Origin: Halothermothrix orenii H 168
Lineage (GTDB): Bacteria; Bacillota; Halanaerobiia; Halanaerobiales; Halothermotrichaceae
DNA: 64,000 nucleotides
Assembly: GCF_000020485.1 (NCBI RefSeq)
Contig: NC_011899.1
Location: forward strand, 745,937-809,936
Direction: 5' to 3'
In this document: one piece after another, positions 43,409 to 53,094 of the stretch
Layout of the letters: the number at the start of each line of letters is the position of its first letter
Numbering within the stretch: the stretch's first letter is position 1
The notes under the pieces: generated by a model
Seen by the model: the letters and a program-made list of their open reading frames with translations, nothing else
What the model was told of the DNA's origin: nothing
The model's database searches: none
Position numbers and translations under genes: made by a program

Positions 43409-44743
43409 ATGATTTTTGAAGGTCTGGCCAGCAAACTTCAGGCAACCCTGAAAAAACTGAGGAATAAAGGGAAATTAAGTGGAAAAGATGTTAAAAGTGC
43501 CCTGAAAGAAGTAAAACTGGCTCTGCTTGAAGCAGATGTTAATTATAAAGTTGTGAAACAATTTATAAAAAGGGTTCAGGAAAGGGCAGTCGGGCACGAA
43601 GTAATGGAAAGTTTAACACCAGGCCAGCAGGTTATTAAAATAGTAAATGATGAATTAACAGAATTAATGGGTGGTAATAAAAGTGACCTCTCTATATCGT
43701 CCAAGCCACCAACTATTATTATGCTGGTTGGATTACAGGGGGCCGGTAAGACTACCAGTGCTGCTAAACTGGCCCGCTTTTTAAAGAAAAAGGGTAAAAA
43801 ACCCCTTCTGGTTGCGGGAGATATATACAGGCCGGCTGCAATAAAGCAGCTTCAGGTACTAGGTGACAGGCTTGATATTCCTGTCTTCAGTATGGGGGAT
43901 AAAAATAGTCCGGTAGATATTTCTAAAGCCGGTATCAGTAAAGCTGAAAGTAATGGTAATGATGTGGTTATTATTGATACAGCCGGAAGACTCCATATCG
44001 ATGAAGAGATGATGGACGAACTTAAATCTATAAAAAGTAATGTTCGACCCCATGAAATATTACTGGTTGTTGATGCCATGACAGGACAGGATGCAGTTAA
44101 TGTTGCCGAGAATTTTAGTGAATCTCTTGGTATTGACGGCATTATTTTGACAAAACTGGATGGGGATGCCCGGGGTGGGGCTGCCCTGTCTATTAAAGCG
44201 GTGACCGGTAAACCTATTAAATTTGTTGGTATGGGTGAAAAACTGGATGCTCTTGAATCCTTTCACCCGGACAGGATGTCCTCCCGGATTCTGGGAATGG
44301 GGGATGTCCTCAGCTTAATTGAAAAAGCAGAGGCCAGTATTGATGCCAAAAAAGCTGAAGAACTGGAGAAAAAAATCAGGCAGAATGAATTTAGTCTTGA
44401 AGATTTCCTGGAACAGCTCCAGCAGGTAAGGAACATGGGCCCCCTTGACCAGATTTTAGGAATGATTCCCGGGGTTAGCGGCCAACTTAAAAATCTGCAG
44501 GTTGACGAAAAACAGCTTGATAGAATTGAAGCCATAATAAATTCAATGACTATAGAGGAAAGAAAAAATCCTGAAATTATTAATGGCAGTCGGAGAAGAC
44601 GAATAGCCAGAGGTAGTGGCACAAAAATACAGGATGTAAACAGGTTACTGAAGCAGTTTAAACAGACTAAAAAGATGATGAAACAGCTTAATGGAATGCA
44701 GAAAAGTGGGCGAAAAAAGATGAGATTCCCCTTTATGGGTTAA
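43409..44743 (+). CDS. ffh: signal recognition particle protein Ffh
   Basis: GTPase that binds SRP RNA and signal peptides. It has 444 residues: N domain, then G domain with GLQGAGKTTSAAKLA, DTAGRLHIDEEM and LTKLDGDARGGAAL, then the methionine-rich M domain (~300-444) with GMIPGVSGQLKN and RRRRIARGSGT for RNA binding. ATG follows GGGAGG. It is the second gene of the ylxM-ffh operon and leads into rpsP. Confidence 0.96.
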   Translation: MIFEGLASKLQATLKKLRNKGKLSGKDVKSALKEVKLALLEADVNYKVVKQFIKRVQERAVGHEVMESLTPGQQVIKIVNDELTELMGGNKSDLSISSKPPTIIMLVGLQGAGKTTSAAKLARFLKKKGKKPLLVAGDIYRPAAIKQLQVLGDRLDIPVFSMGDKNSPVDISKAGISKAESNGNDVVIIDTAGRLHIDEEMMDELKSIKSNVRPHEILLVVDAMTGQDAVNVAENFSESLGIDGIILTKLDGDARGGAALSIKAVTGKPIKFVGMGEKLDALESFHPDRMSSRILGMGDVLSLIEKAEASIDAKKAEELEKKIRQNEFSLEDFLEQLQQVRNMGPLDQILGMIPGVSGQLKNLQVDEKQLDRIEAIINSMTIEERKNPEIINGSRRRRIARGSGTKIQDVNRLLKQFKQTKKMMKQLNGMQKSGRKKMRFPFMG

Positions 44744-44777
44744 GTTAATTTTTTGAAAGAAAGGAGGTGAAATAAAA

Positions 44778-45044
44778 ATGGCAGTAAAGATTAGATTAAG
44801 AAGGATGGGTAGTAAAAGAAATGCCCATTATCGACTGGTAGTTGCTGATTCCAGAAAACCACGTGATGGTCGTTTTGTTGAAGAGATTGGTTATTACAAT
44901 CCGACTACAGAACCGGCCACCGTTAAAGTTGATGAAGAAAAGGCCATCAAGTGGCTGAAAAATGGTGCTCAGCCTTCCAACACCGTCCGTAGCTTATTGA
45001 AAAAGACCGGTGTTTTGGCTAAATTTAGAGAACAGCAACAGTAA
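44778..45044 (+). CDS. rpsP: 30S ribosomal protein S16
   Basis: S16, 88 residues. [20 protein letters not shown] and [18 protein letters not shown] are diagnostic. ATG has AAAGGAGGTG. Start of the rpsP-khpA-rimM-trmD cluster, 34 bp after ffh. Confidence 0.97.
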   Translation: MAVKIRLRRMGSKRNAHYRLVVADSRKPRDGRFVEEIGYYNPTTEPATVKVDEEKAIKWLKNGAQPSNTVRSLLKKTGVLAKFREQQQ

Positions 45045-45058
45045 AGGAGGATTAACAA

Positions 45059-45286
45059 ATGAAGGAACTGGTTGAAACAATTGCAAAGGCTATAGTTGAT
45101 AATCCTGAGATGGTCAGGGTAAATCAGGTAGAAGGTGAAAAATCAATAATACTTGAACTGTCAGTTGCTGAAGACGATATGGGTAAAGTTATTGGAAAAC
45201 AGGGCCGGATTGCCCGGGCTATCAGGACTGTTGTCAAGGCTGCTGCCACCAAGGAAGGTAAAAAAGTAATTGTCGATATTCAATAA
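45059..45286 (+). CDS. khpA: KH-domain RNA-binding protein KhpA (YlqC)
   Basis: Single KH domain protein of 75 residues that binds RNA with KhpB. The GxxG loop is in [22 protein letters not shown] has AAAGGAGG. It sits between rpsP and rimM, the conserved position in Firmicutes. Confidence 0.93.
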   Translation: MKELVETIAKAIVDNPEMVRVNQVEGEKSIILELSVAEDDMGKVIGKQGRIARAIRTVVKAAATKEGKKVIVDIQ

Positions 45287-45312
45287 ACCAGAGAATGAGA
45301 TGGTGAGGCCCC

Positions 45313-45825
45313 GTGAACGATAAAATGATTACTATAGGTAAGGTCACAACCCATCAGGGTAATAAAGGGGAGGTAAGGGTCTTACCCCTTACTGATTATC
45401 CTGAAAGATTTGAATTACTGGAACAGGTATTTCTGGTCCGTGATAACCGGGTTATTGAAAAGAGAGTTGAACAAATTAGGTTTCACAAAAAATTTGTAAT
45501 TATTAAATTTGAGGGTATTGATGATATTGGGGCCGCCCTTGCATATAAAGATTACTTCATAAAAATACCACGGGAAGAAACTCTGGATCTTCCTGAAGGA
45601 CATTACTTTATCTTTGAATTACTGGGATTTGAAGTTTATACAGATGAAGGTATTTTTCTGGGTAAAGTTGTTGATATTATTACTACCGGGGGAACCGATA
45701 TCATTAAAGTAAAAGGTGATAAAAAAGATTATATGGTTCCAGCTGCCCGGGAAATAGTAGTCAATATTAACCCGGATGAAGAGAAGATAATTATTAAGCC
45801 CATTCCAGGGTTACTGGATTTGTAG
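45313..45825 (+). CDS. rimM: 16S rRNA processing protein RimM
   Basis: Maturation factor for the 30S head that binds S19. It has 170 residues with a RimM N-domain ([20 protein letters not shown]) and a PRC-barrel ([18 protein letters not shown]). Start is GTG 45313 after GGTGAGG. trmD follows by 11 bp. Confidence 0.95.
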
Positions 45826-45836
45826 GGGGGCCAGTC

Positions 45837-46589
45837 ATGAATTTTGATATTTTAACTTTATTTCCAGAGATGTTTGACGGCCCTTTTAACAATAGTATTA
45901 TTGGTAAAGCCCGGGACAGGGGTTTAATTGATATCAATTTGATAGATATTAGGGATTATACCACTGATAAGCACAACACGGCCGATGATTACCCCTATGG
46001 GGGTGGGGCCGGTATGGTAATGAAGGTAGAACCGATTTATCGGGCTTTGACTGATGTGAGAAGTAAGCGAAAAGGGGAATACCCTGTTGTCTTACTTAGC
46101 CCCCAGGGTAAAACCCTTGATCAGAATCTGGTTAAATCATTGAGCAAACATGATGGCCTCATATTAATATGTGGTCATTATGAAGGTGTTGATGAAAGGG
46201 TACGCCAGATTTTTTCTCCTCTGGAGATTTCTATTGGAGATTATGTGGTTACCGGGGGTGAAATTGGGGCTATTGTCCTTGTTGATGCAGTTTCCAGGAT
46301 GATACCGGGGGTTCTCGGTGATGAACGCTCCAAAGTAGAGGATTCTTTTTACAATGGTATTCTGGATTACCCCCATTATACCCGTCCCCGGGTTTATCAA
46401 AACTTAAAGGTTCCTGATGTTTTGTTAAGTGGGAACCATGGCCTGATTGAAAAATGGCGTAAAAAGCAGGCTTTAAAAAGAACCCTGATTAGAAGGCCTG
46501 ATCTTCTTAAAAATAAAAAACTTACTCCGGAGGAAGAAGAGTTACTTGAAGAAGCAAAGGCAGAAATAGAAGGTGAATACAATGACTAA
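45837..46589 (+). CDS. trmD: tRNA (guanine37-N1)-methyltransferase
   Basis: SPOUT methyltransferase that makes m1G37 and prevents frameshifting. It has 250 residues. The trefoil-knot SAM site is [22 protein letters not shown] and [10 protein letters not shown]. The linker and C-terminal domain carry YTRPRVY. ATG has AGGGGGG. It overlaps the next gene by 8 bases. Confidence 0.96.
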
Positions 46590-47163
46590 AGATCACCCCA
46601 AGATATATCTGGGACTTCTTCACTATCCAATCTATAATAAACAAAAAAAGGTTATAACAACGACTATAACAAACCTCGATGTTCATGACATTGCGAGGGC
46701 CGGAAAGACCTATGATATAACAAAATATTATGTTATTAATCCACTGAAATCGCAGCGAGAGTTAATAGAGAAAATGAGAAGATACTGGACCAGTGACTAC
46801 GGAAAAGAATATATACCAAATCGCCATGAAGCCTTTTCTGTTTTACAACTGGCCGAAACACTTGATGCAGTAATAGATGAAATCAAGGAAGAGACCGGAG
46901 TCAGGCCTAAACTTATAGCTACTGATGCCAGACAATTCTCCAATTCTATTTCTTATAAAAAAATGAGGGAAGTTATTTTTAATTCACCTGACCCTTACTT
47001 AATAATTTTCGGCACAGGATGGGGTTTGACTGAAGAGACTATAAACAAATGTGACTATATTTTAGAACCTATTTATGGACGTGGTGAATTTAATCACCTG
47101 TCCGTTAGAAGTGCAGCCTCTATTATACTTGATAGACTTTTATGTGATCCCTGGTGGGAATAA
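46582..47163 (+). CDS. TrmD-linked SPOUT-like RNA methyltransferase family protein
   Basis: A 193-residue protein from ATG 46582 with AAGGTGAA upstream. [43 protein letters not shown] and [13 protein letters not shown] match the RNA_Me_trans (PF09936-type) family as I remember it, often encoded beside trmD. The GTGWGL stretch resembles a knot SAM loop. The target RNA is unknown. It ends the rpsP cluster; rplS then has its own promoter. Confidence 0.75.
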
Positions 47164-47169
47164 AATCTA

Positions 47170-47198
47170 TTGTCTTTTTAATATTAATATGATATAAT
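47170..47198 (+). promoter_or_regulatory. sigma-A promoter of rplS
   Basis: TTGTCT (47170-47175), 17-base spacer, TATAAT (47193-47198). Confidence 0.8.
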
Positions 47199-47210
47199 AC
47201 CATTTGTGTA

Positions 47211-47258
47211 ATTCCGGGTGTTCCTCTATACCGGAGAAGGTATATGAACACTGGCAGG
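47211..47258 (+). ncRNA. probable L19 leader hairpin
   Basis: In the rplS 5' UTR, GTGTTC (47218-47223) pairs with GAACAC (47246-47251). Inside it TATACC (47227-47232) pairs with GGTATA (47239-47244) around a GGAGAA loop. A stacked double stem in this place fits the Firmicute L19 leader type, presumed to bind the protein product. I cannot check the covariance model. Confidence 0.6.
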
Positions 47259-47273
47259 AAAGGAGGTAAAGAT

Positions 47274-47618
47274 ATGAATATTATCCGTGAGATTGAGAAG
47301 GAGCAGATGAGGGACGATATTCCTGAATTCTGGCCCGGAGATACTGTTCGTTTGATGATTAAGGTAGTTGAAGGTGGTAAAGAACGTTTGCAGCCTTTTG
47401 AAGGTGTTGTCATCAAACGGCAGGGAGGCGGTGTCCGGGAAACATTTACTGTTCGTAAGGTTTCCAATGGAGTTGGAGTTGAAAGGACTTTACCTGTCCA
47501 CTCTCCTAAAATAGCAAGCTTTGAAGTTGTCCGTCGTGGTGACGTGAATCGGGCCAAACTTTATTACCTGAGAGAAAGAAAAGGAAAGGCTGCCAGGATA
47601 AAAGAAAAAAGAGATTAA
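47274..47618 (+). CDS. rplS: 50S ribosomal protein L19
   Basis: L19, 114 residues. Landmarks are [45 protein letters not shown] and [18 protein letters not shown] use ATG 47274, eight bases after AAAGGAGG; an in-frame ATG at 47244 lies within the leader hairpin and adds a non-family extension. Confidence 0.97.
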   Translation: MNIIREIEKEQMRDDIPEFWPGDTVRLMIKVVEGGKERLQPFEGVVIKRQGGGVRETFTVRKVSNGVGVERTLPVHSPKIASFEVVRRGDVNRAKLYYLRERKGKAARIKEKRD

Positions 47619-47619
47619 G

Positions 47620-47660
47620 TTTAAGGGGTGGGGAGTTTTTCCTGACCCCCTTTTATTTTA
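47620..47660 (+). terminator. probable terminator after rplS
   Basis: AAGGGG / CCCCTT stem with a long loop, followed by TTATTTTAT. The T run is interrupted, so termination may be partial. Confidence 0.5.
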
Positions 47661-47679
47661 TCAAACAGGAGTGGTCAAA

Positions 47680-48528
47680 TTGGTTCAATGGTATCCCAGT
47701 CATATGGCCAGGGCCAGAAAGGTATTAATAGAAAATCTAAAACTGGTTGATATTGTGGTAGAAGTACTTGATGCCAGAATTCCGGCCAGCAGTAAAAATC
47801 CCGATATTGATTCTATACTGGATAACAAAAAGCGGGTCATAGTATTAAATAAAATTGACCTGGCTCATCCTGATTTGACCTCAACCTGGCTTGACTATTT
47901 CCGGAGAAGTTACCCGGTGATGGGGGTTAATTCTATCACCGGTGAGGGTATTGGAGAATTAAAGAGGCTTCTGAGAAATGAAGGGGAGAGGATTAATAAA
48001 GTTCTTGAAGAAAAAGGGAGACAGCAGAGACCGGTAAGAATAATGGTAATTGGAATACCCAATGTTGGTAAATCTGCCTTTCTTAATATTCTGGCCGGTT
48101 CTAACCGGGTTAAAACCGGTAACAGGCCAGGGGTAACCCGGGGAAAACAATGGTTGAAACTCGGGAAGGGTGTTCAGTTACTTGATACTCCCGGTATACT
48201 GTGGCCAAAAATTGAAGATGAAGAGACAGGTCATAAACTCGCTATTACCGGGGCTATTGATGAAAATAACTATGATAAAGAAACAGCAGCATATAAGCTT
48301 GTTTGTTACCTTATGGATATAGATTCTGAAATACTGGAAAAGACTTATAATATAGGAATTTATGAAGGATTACACCCCTATGACATTGTTGAATTGATTG
48401 GGAAGCAGCGTGGTTGTTACATGAGTGGCGGTAAGATTGATAGACACAAAACCAGTGAGATTATTTTAAATGATTTCAGACGTGGTAAGATGGGTCGAAT
48501 TACCCTTGAAAAACCGGAGTTGATATAG
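47680..48528 (+). CDS. rbgA: ribosome biogenesis GTPase RbgA (YlqF)
   Basis: GTPase needed for late 50S assembly. It has 282 residues and a circularly permuted GTPase domain: G4 NKIDL precedes G1 GIPNVGKSAFLN and G3 DTPGI. The N-terminus WYPSHMARARK is diagnostic. I use TTG 47680 with AGGAG 9 bases upstream; GTG 47671 is nearly inside that site. rnhB begins at the base after its stop. Confidence 0.93.
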   Translation: MVQWYPSHMARARKVLIENLKLVDIVVEVLDARIPASSKNPDIDSILDNKKRVIVLNKIDLAHPDLTSTWLDYFRRSYPVMGVNSITGEGIGELKRLLRNEGERINKVLEEKGRQQRPVRIMVIGIPNVGKSAFLNILAGSNRVKTGNRPGVTRGKQWLKLGKGVQLLDTPGILWPKIEDEETGHKLAITGAIDENNYDKETAAYKLVCYLMDIDSEILEKTYNIGIYEGLHPYDIVELIGKQRGCYMSGGKIDRHKTSEIILNDFRRGKMGRITLEKPELI

Positions 48529-49455
48529 GTGGATTTTAGTGAGTTAACAATTAAGGAAATTGATTTATACCTCAAAAAGGTTAAGGTTGATGATAACATA
48601 ATTAAAAAGCTTGAAGAAGATCCCCGAAAAGGTGTAAAAAAGCTGGCTACCCGCTATAAAAGAATTAGGGAAAAAGAACAGGAGATAAAAAGGCGCTGGG
48701 AAGAAATGAACAGTCTTCAGAACAACCTTTTTAAAGAAGGTTTCCACTTTATTGCCGGGGTTGATGAGGCCGGTCGTGGGCCTCTGGCTGGTCCTGTAGT
48801 GGCCGCAGCAGTTGTTTTTAAACCGGAAACCAAAGTTTTAGGACTCGATGATTCTAAAAAACTAACTGCAAAAGAGAGGGAAACTCTGTTTGAAGAGATA
48901 TACGATAGAGCTCTTTCAATCGGGGTTGGTATTGTCGATAATAAGGATATAGATAAATTAAATATCCTTAATGCAAGCCTGAAGGCTATGAAAAAGGCCC
49001 TTGATAGCCTTTCATGTCCTGTTGATTATATATTAATTGATGGAAAAAATAAACTATCGGAACTGAATATTAAACAACAGGCAGTTATTGATGGTGATAA
49101 TAAGGTTAATGTTATTGCAGCGGCTTCAATTATTGCCAAAGTGACACGGGACAGGATCCTGGACAAATTACATAAAAAATACCCTGAGTATGGATTTATT
49201 AATAATAAGGGTTACGGTACCCGGGAACATATTGAGGCCCTAAAAGCATACGGACCATCCCCTATTCATCGCTATTCATTTTCCCTGGTACGGGAATACT
49301 GCCTGTTAACATATAAGGAAAGACTACGTAAAGCTACTTCAGAAGATGAACTTATTCAAATAGGAAAAGATATAGACAGGCTAACAGGTATTAGTGACAG
49401 AGAACTTGATTATTTGAGAAATATTTACCGGAACAGATACCGGGAGATTAAATAA
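48529..49455 (+). CDS. rnhB: ribonuclease HII
   Basis: Removes RNA from RNA/DNA hybrids and single ribonucleotides. It has 308 residues, longer than the ~200-residue core because of an N-terminal extension (~1-65) and a C-terminal ~45-residue helical tail. The extension is the Firmicute type. Catalytic motif [19 protein letters not shown] holds the DE pair; further Asp residues lie in LGLDDSKKL and YILIDGKN. Start is GTG 48529, abutting the rbgA stop. Confidence 0.94.
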   Translation: MDFSELTIKEIDLYLKKVKVDDNIIKKLEEDPRKGVKKLATRYKRIREKEQEIKRRWEEMNSLQNNLFKEGFHFIAGVDEAGRGPLAGPVVAAAVVFKPETKVLGLDDSKKLTAKERETLFEEIYDRALSIGVGIVDNKDIDKLNILNASLKAMKKALDSLSCPVDYILIDGKNKLSELNIKQQAVIDGDNKVNVIAAASIIAKVTRDRILDKLHKKYPEYGFINNKGYGTREHIEALKAYGPSPIHRYSFSLVREYCLLTYKERLRKATSEDELIQIGKDIDRLTGISDRELDYLRNIYRNRYREIK

Positions 49456-49662
49456 ATATTATTATTTAAAAGTTGACTATATGTTTTTCACCCGGGCATA
49501 TATTATCATTAATTAATATTAAGGCACAGAAACTTTACTATAGTTATTATAACTACATGTATTATTATATTAATTTTATATGTTACAGTGAATAAAAATA
49601 AAAAACACACTGGATACTAAAATATATTCAGTATTGATATACTAAAATAAGGGGGTTATAAT

Positions 49663-50115
49663 ATGAAAGCAAAAATGATAGCCCGTGGAGCAATAATTAG
49701 TGCCTTATATATAGTTGTTACATTTTTTCTCCAATCTGTTAGTTTTGGTCCGGTTCAATTTCGCGCTGCTGAGGCCCTGACTGTATTACCGATTATTTAC
49801 CCAGAAGCCATACCGGCCCTTTTTATCGGGGTCTTAGTTTCAAATATAATTGGAGGGCTGGGTCTGGTTGATATTATAGGTGGCAGCCTGGTAACCTTGA
49901 TTGCAGCCTATTTTACCTATTATTTCCGTGATAGTATCTTAGCCTATTTAAGTCCCATTGTTTTCAATGGATTCTTGATAAGTATTTATCTTCACATTTT
50001 TTTTGAACTTCCTTACTGGTTAAATGTTATAACAATATCATTGAGTGAGGCTGTAGTTGTCTTCCTCCTTGGATATCCCCTTATTCAGTATTTGAAAAAG
50101 AAAAAGAGGATTTAA
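49663..50115 (+). CDS. queT: QueT-family transporter (DUF988), probable queuosine precursor uptake
   Basis: A 150-residue membrane protein with about five spans. GPVQFRAAEALTVLPIIYPE is the family signature and GLGLVDIIGGSLVTL also matches. QueT proteins are S components of ECF transporters for queuosine precursors; the ECF module is not in this window. ATG follows AGGGGG. The upstream 207 bases contain small AT-rich hairpins, but I could not fit a preQ1 riboswitch. Confidence 0.8.
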   Translation: MKAKMIARGAIISALYIVVTFFLQSVSFGPVQFRAAEALTVLPIIYPEAIPALFIGVLVSNIIGGLGLVDIIGGSLVTLIAAYFTYYFRDSILAYLSPIVFNGFLISIYLHIFFELPYWLNVITISLSEAVVVFLLGYPLIQYLKKKKRI

Positions 50116-50127
50116 TGACCATAAACT

Positions 50128-50149
50128 CCCCCTTTACAGGGGGTTTTTT
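50128..50149 (+). terminator. intrinsic terminator after queT
   Basis: CCCCC / GGGGG stem, TTTACA loop, seven T. The rest of the 322-base gap 50116-50437 is AT-rich with nothing recognisable. Confidence 0.85.
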
Positions 50150-50437
50150 AATATCCAGATTTTATTCACAGGTGTTTTTTAAATATGATTTCCAGTATAA
50201 AGAGATTCACTTTTTTAAATGATTATGGTCGAAGGGTAATTTGTTCATTTTGAGCCTTAAAATCTTGATAAACAGATTTAAGAAATCATTGGTATTTGAA
50301 TATAAAGTAGTTTTCAACATTAGTATTTTATTATAATTAAGAATTTTCTATAAAGAAAATGTACTACTATAACTTTAAAAAATATGGATAATATGATAAA
50401 ATAATACGAACAAATGTATGTACAGGGAGTGGTTTAC

Positions 50438-51001
50438 ATGGAAAGAGGTACTTTAAGATATTATGCCGGAATAGGTAGTAGAAAAACACCACAGGATATA
50501 AAGGACCTGATGTATCAGGTATCAACTCAACTAGCAAAAAAAGGTTATATATTAAGGAGTGGTGGCTCGCCCGGGGCAGATGACGCCTTTGAATATGGAG
50601 TAATAGATGTCGGTGGTAAAATGGAAGTTTATCTACCCTGGAAGGGGTTTAGAAATAAAAATGGGGAGGGATATATTGTTACACCTGAACTTAAAAACTA
50701 TAATACAGCTATCTTTGTCGCCCGGAAATATCATCCTGCCTTTGATAGACTTGATGACAGGTCAAAAAAACTTTTTATAAGGGATACTTATCAGGTTCTG
50801 GGAAAAGATTTAAAAACAAAAAGTAGTTTTGTTTTATGCTGGACAGAAGACGGCTGTTTATCAGATACACAGAGGACTGAAAAAACCGGTGGAACCGGTC
50901 AGGTGATTTCTATAGCCAGTTATTACGGAATACCTGTTTTTAATCTTAAAATAAAGACCCATCGGGAGAGAATAGAAAAATGGCTGAATAATGTAAGTTA
51001 G
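50438..51001 (+). CDS. SLOG-superfamily (DprA-like Rossmann) protein of phage type
   Basis: A 187-residue protein starting MERGTLRYYAGIGSRKTPQD. GIGSRKTP, LRSGGSPGADDAFEYG and VYLPWKGF are typical of small SLOG proteins common in phages, which probably bind nucleotides or nucleic acid. ATG 50438 follows AGGGAGTGG; an ATG at 50414 lacks a ribosome-binding site. Its substrate is unknown. It lies alone between queT and yraN and may be a phage-derived passenger. The true dprA is at the right edge. Confidence 0.75.
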   Translation: MERGTLRYYAGIGSRKTPQDIKDLMYQVSTQLAKKGYILRSGGSPGADDAFEYGVIDVGGKMEVYLPWKGFRNKNGEGYIVTPELKNYNTAIFVARKYHPAFDRLDDRSKKLFIRDTYQVLGKDLKTKSSFVLCWTEDGCLSDTQRTEKTGGTGQVISIASYYGIPVFNLKIKTHRERIEKWLNNVS

Positions 51002-51126
51002 AAAAAATAAAATAATTGATTTTAAATTTAAAGGTAAAAATAAGTAAAATTTATAAGAAGAAATGCAGGAATAGGCCAACTAATGGCGAATATAGAAGTA
51101 AATGGAAAGAATGTGGGGTAAATATT

Positions 51127-51477
51127 TTGCAAAACAGGGAACTTGGGGACTGGGGAGAAAAGAAAGCAGTAAGGTATCTAAAATCTAAAGGTTATCAAGT
51201 TATTAAAACAAATTACCGTTGCCTGATCGGAGAAATAGATATTATTGCTATTGATAATAATTTTCTCGTTTTTGTAGAGGTCAAGACAAGGCGAAGTATT
51301 GCATACGGTGTTCCAGCCTGTGCAGTTAATTTTGATAAGCAGAAAAAAATAAGAAAGGTAGCCAGGCATTATTTAAAAAGTAATATGATAAATAAGTACC
51401 AGATAAGGTTTGATGTTATATCTATTATTGTTAAAAATAACAGGGGTTTTTTAAAACATATTAAAAACGCCTTCTAG
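51127..51477 (+). CDS. yraN: YraN family (UPF0102) endonuclease-like protein
   Basis: A 116-residue protein with the restriction-endonuclease-like fold: LGDWGEKKAVRYLKSKGYQV, then GEIDIIAIDNNFLVFVEVKT carrying the D...E-x-K motif. I choose TTG 51127, 8 bases after GTGGGG; the frame is open to 51016 upstream but that stretch does not look like YraN. It sits before comM, as often in Firmicutes. Confidence 0.9.
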   Translation: MQNRELGDWGEKKAVRYLKSKGYQVIKTNYRCLIGEIDIIAIDNNFLVFVEVKTRRSIAYGVPACAVNFDKQKKIRKVARHYLKSNMINKYQIRFDVISIIVKNNRGFLKHIKNAF

Positions 51478-51524
51478 TTTATTTTCTTAAAAAGGAGAAA
51501 GGGATAGGTAGAAGGGAGAAGTTA

Positions 51525-53051
51525 ATGTTAGCTAAAGTTATAAGTGCTTCACTTAAAGGTATTAACGGAGTAAAGGTCAGGGTCGAGGTAGATCTATCAA
51601 GGGGGCTTCCTTCTTTTGATATAGTTGGTCTTCCGGATACAGCTGTGAGGGAGTCACGGGAGAGGGTCAGGGCCGGAATAAAGAATTCTGGTTATGAATT
51701 TCCTATCAAAAAAATTATTATTAATCTGGCTCCTGCTGCTTTAAAAAAGGGTGGGCCCCACTTTGATTTACCTATTGCCCTGGGAATTTTGGCTGCTATT
51801 CAAATAGTACCACAAACCAGTCTAGAAGAATATATGGTTATCGGTGAATTATCACTCACCGGTAAGGTCAGACCTGTAAACGGTGTCCTGCCAATGGTAG
51901 TAAAGGCCAGGGAAGAAGGATTAAAAGGGGTTATAGTTCCGGCTTCCAATGTACCAGAAGCCTCTTTGATTGGTGGTCTTAAGGTTATCGGGGTCTATAA
52001 CCTGCAGGATGTTATTAATTATTTTAAAACAGGCCACAAACCGAATTTAACCATTAATAAAAAGAATGAAAGGAAATTTGAAAAACAATATAATATAGAT
52101 TTCAGTGAGGTGAAAGGTCAGCAGGAAGCAAAACGGGCCCTGGAGATTGCAGCAGCCGGTGGTCATAATGTTCTCATGATCGGGCCACCCGGTACCGGGA
52201 AGTCAATGATTGCCAGGAGAATAACAACTATTTTGCCTCCTTTAGATAAAAAAAGTGCCCTGGAATTAACCAAGATATACAGTGTTCAGGGGCTTAATAG
52301 TAATAAATATGGACTAATATCAAGAAGACCCTTTCGGTCACCCCATCACAGTATATCAACAGCGGGGTTGATTGGTGGGGGAAGGATACCGGAACCCGGT
52401 GAAGTAAGTCTTGCCCACCATGGGGTCTTGTTTCTGGATGAACTGGCAGAATACAGGAGGGATGTACTGGAAGTATTAAGACAACCCCTGGAAGAAGGCA
52501 AGGTTACTATAGTCAGGTCAAGTATGAGTGCTACTTTTCCGGCTCGATTTATGCTTGTAGCTGCCATGAACCCCTGTCCGTGTGGATATTATGGTGATAC
52601 CCGGCATGAATGCCGGTGTACAACTCCACAGATAAACCGGTATCGTTCCAAAGTGTCCGGTCCTTTGATGGATAGAATAGATATTCATGTAGAGGTTCCC
52701 AACCTGAGTGTTGATGAAATTACAGGTGAAAGTAAAGGTGAGCCATCGGCCCGGATTAGAGAGAGGGTAAATAGTGCCTATAAAATCCAAATTGAAAGGT
52801 ATAAACAGGAATCATTTAGTCTTAATTCTCAATTAAAGGGTAAACATTTAAAAAAATACTGCCACATTGGCAGTACAGGGAGGGATTTATTAAATAAAGC
52901 CATAGATTCTCTGGGATTAAGTGCCCGGGGTTATGATCGGATCCTAAAACTTTCCAGGACCATTGCTGATTTATCCGGTAGTATCGATATAAAAAGGGAA
53001 CATATTGCAGAAGCAATCCAGTACAGAACTCTTGACCGTAAATTATATTAA
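51525..53051 (+). CDS. comM: ComM/YifB family Mg-chelatase-like AAA+ ATPase
   Basis: Hexameric helicase involved in integrating transforming DNA in naturally competent bacteria. Its 508 residues comprise an N-terminal Lon-protease-like fold (LPSFDIVGLPDTAVRESRER), a Mg-chelatase AAA+ core with Walker A GPPGTGKSMIARR and Walker B LFLDELAE, and CPCGYYGDTRHECRCT, a Cys cluster that probably binds zinc. dprA, its frequent neighbour, is 10 kb away here. Confidence 0.94.
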   Translation: MLAKVISASLKGINGVKVRVEVDLSRGLPSFDIVGLPDTAVRESRERVRAGIKNSGYEFPIKKIIINLAPAALKKGGPHFDLPIALGILAAIQIVPQTSLEEYMVIGELSLTGKVRPVNGVLPMVVKAREEGLKGVIVPASNVPEASLIGGLKVIGVYNLQDVINYFKTGHKPNLTINKKNERKFEKQYNIDFSEVKGQQEAKRALEIAAAGGHNVLMIGPPGTGKSMIARRITTILPPLDKKSALELTKIYSVQGLNSNKYGLISRRPFRSPHHSISTAGLIGGGRIPEPGEVSLAHHGVLFLDELAEYRRDVLEVLRQPLEEGKVTIVRSSMSATFPARFMLVAAMNPCPCGYYGDTRHECRCTTPQINRYRSKVSGPLMDRIDIHVEVPNLSVDEITGESKGEPSARIRERVNSAYKIQIERYKQESFSLNSQLKGKHLKKYCHIGSTGRDLLNKAIDSLGLSARGYDRILKLSRTIADLSGSIDIKREHIAEAIQYRTLDRKLY

Positions 53052-53094
53052 TTGTTTTAGAGAAGCTGTATTTTTTGCACCGGAGGGGGTTTTT

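Noticed and set aside
49456-49662. Possible preQ1 riboswitch upstream of queT
   Set aside because: An AATAAAAAACAC tail resembles the preQ1-I tail, but no matching P1 hairpin with a C-rich loop precedes it, so the fold fails.
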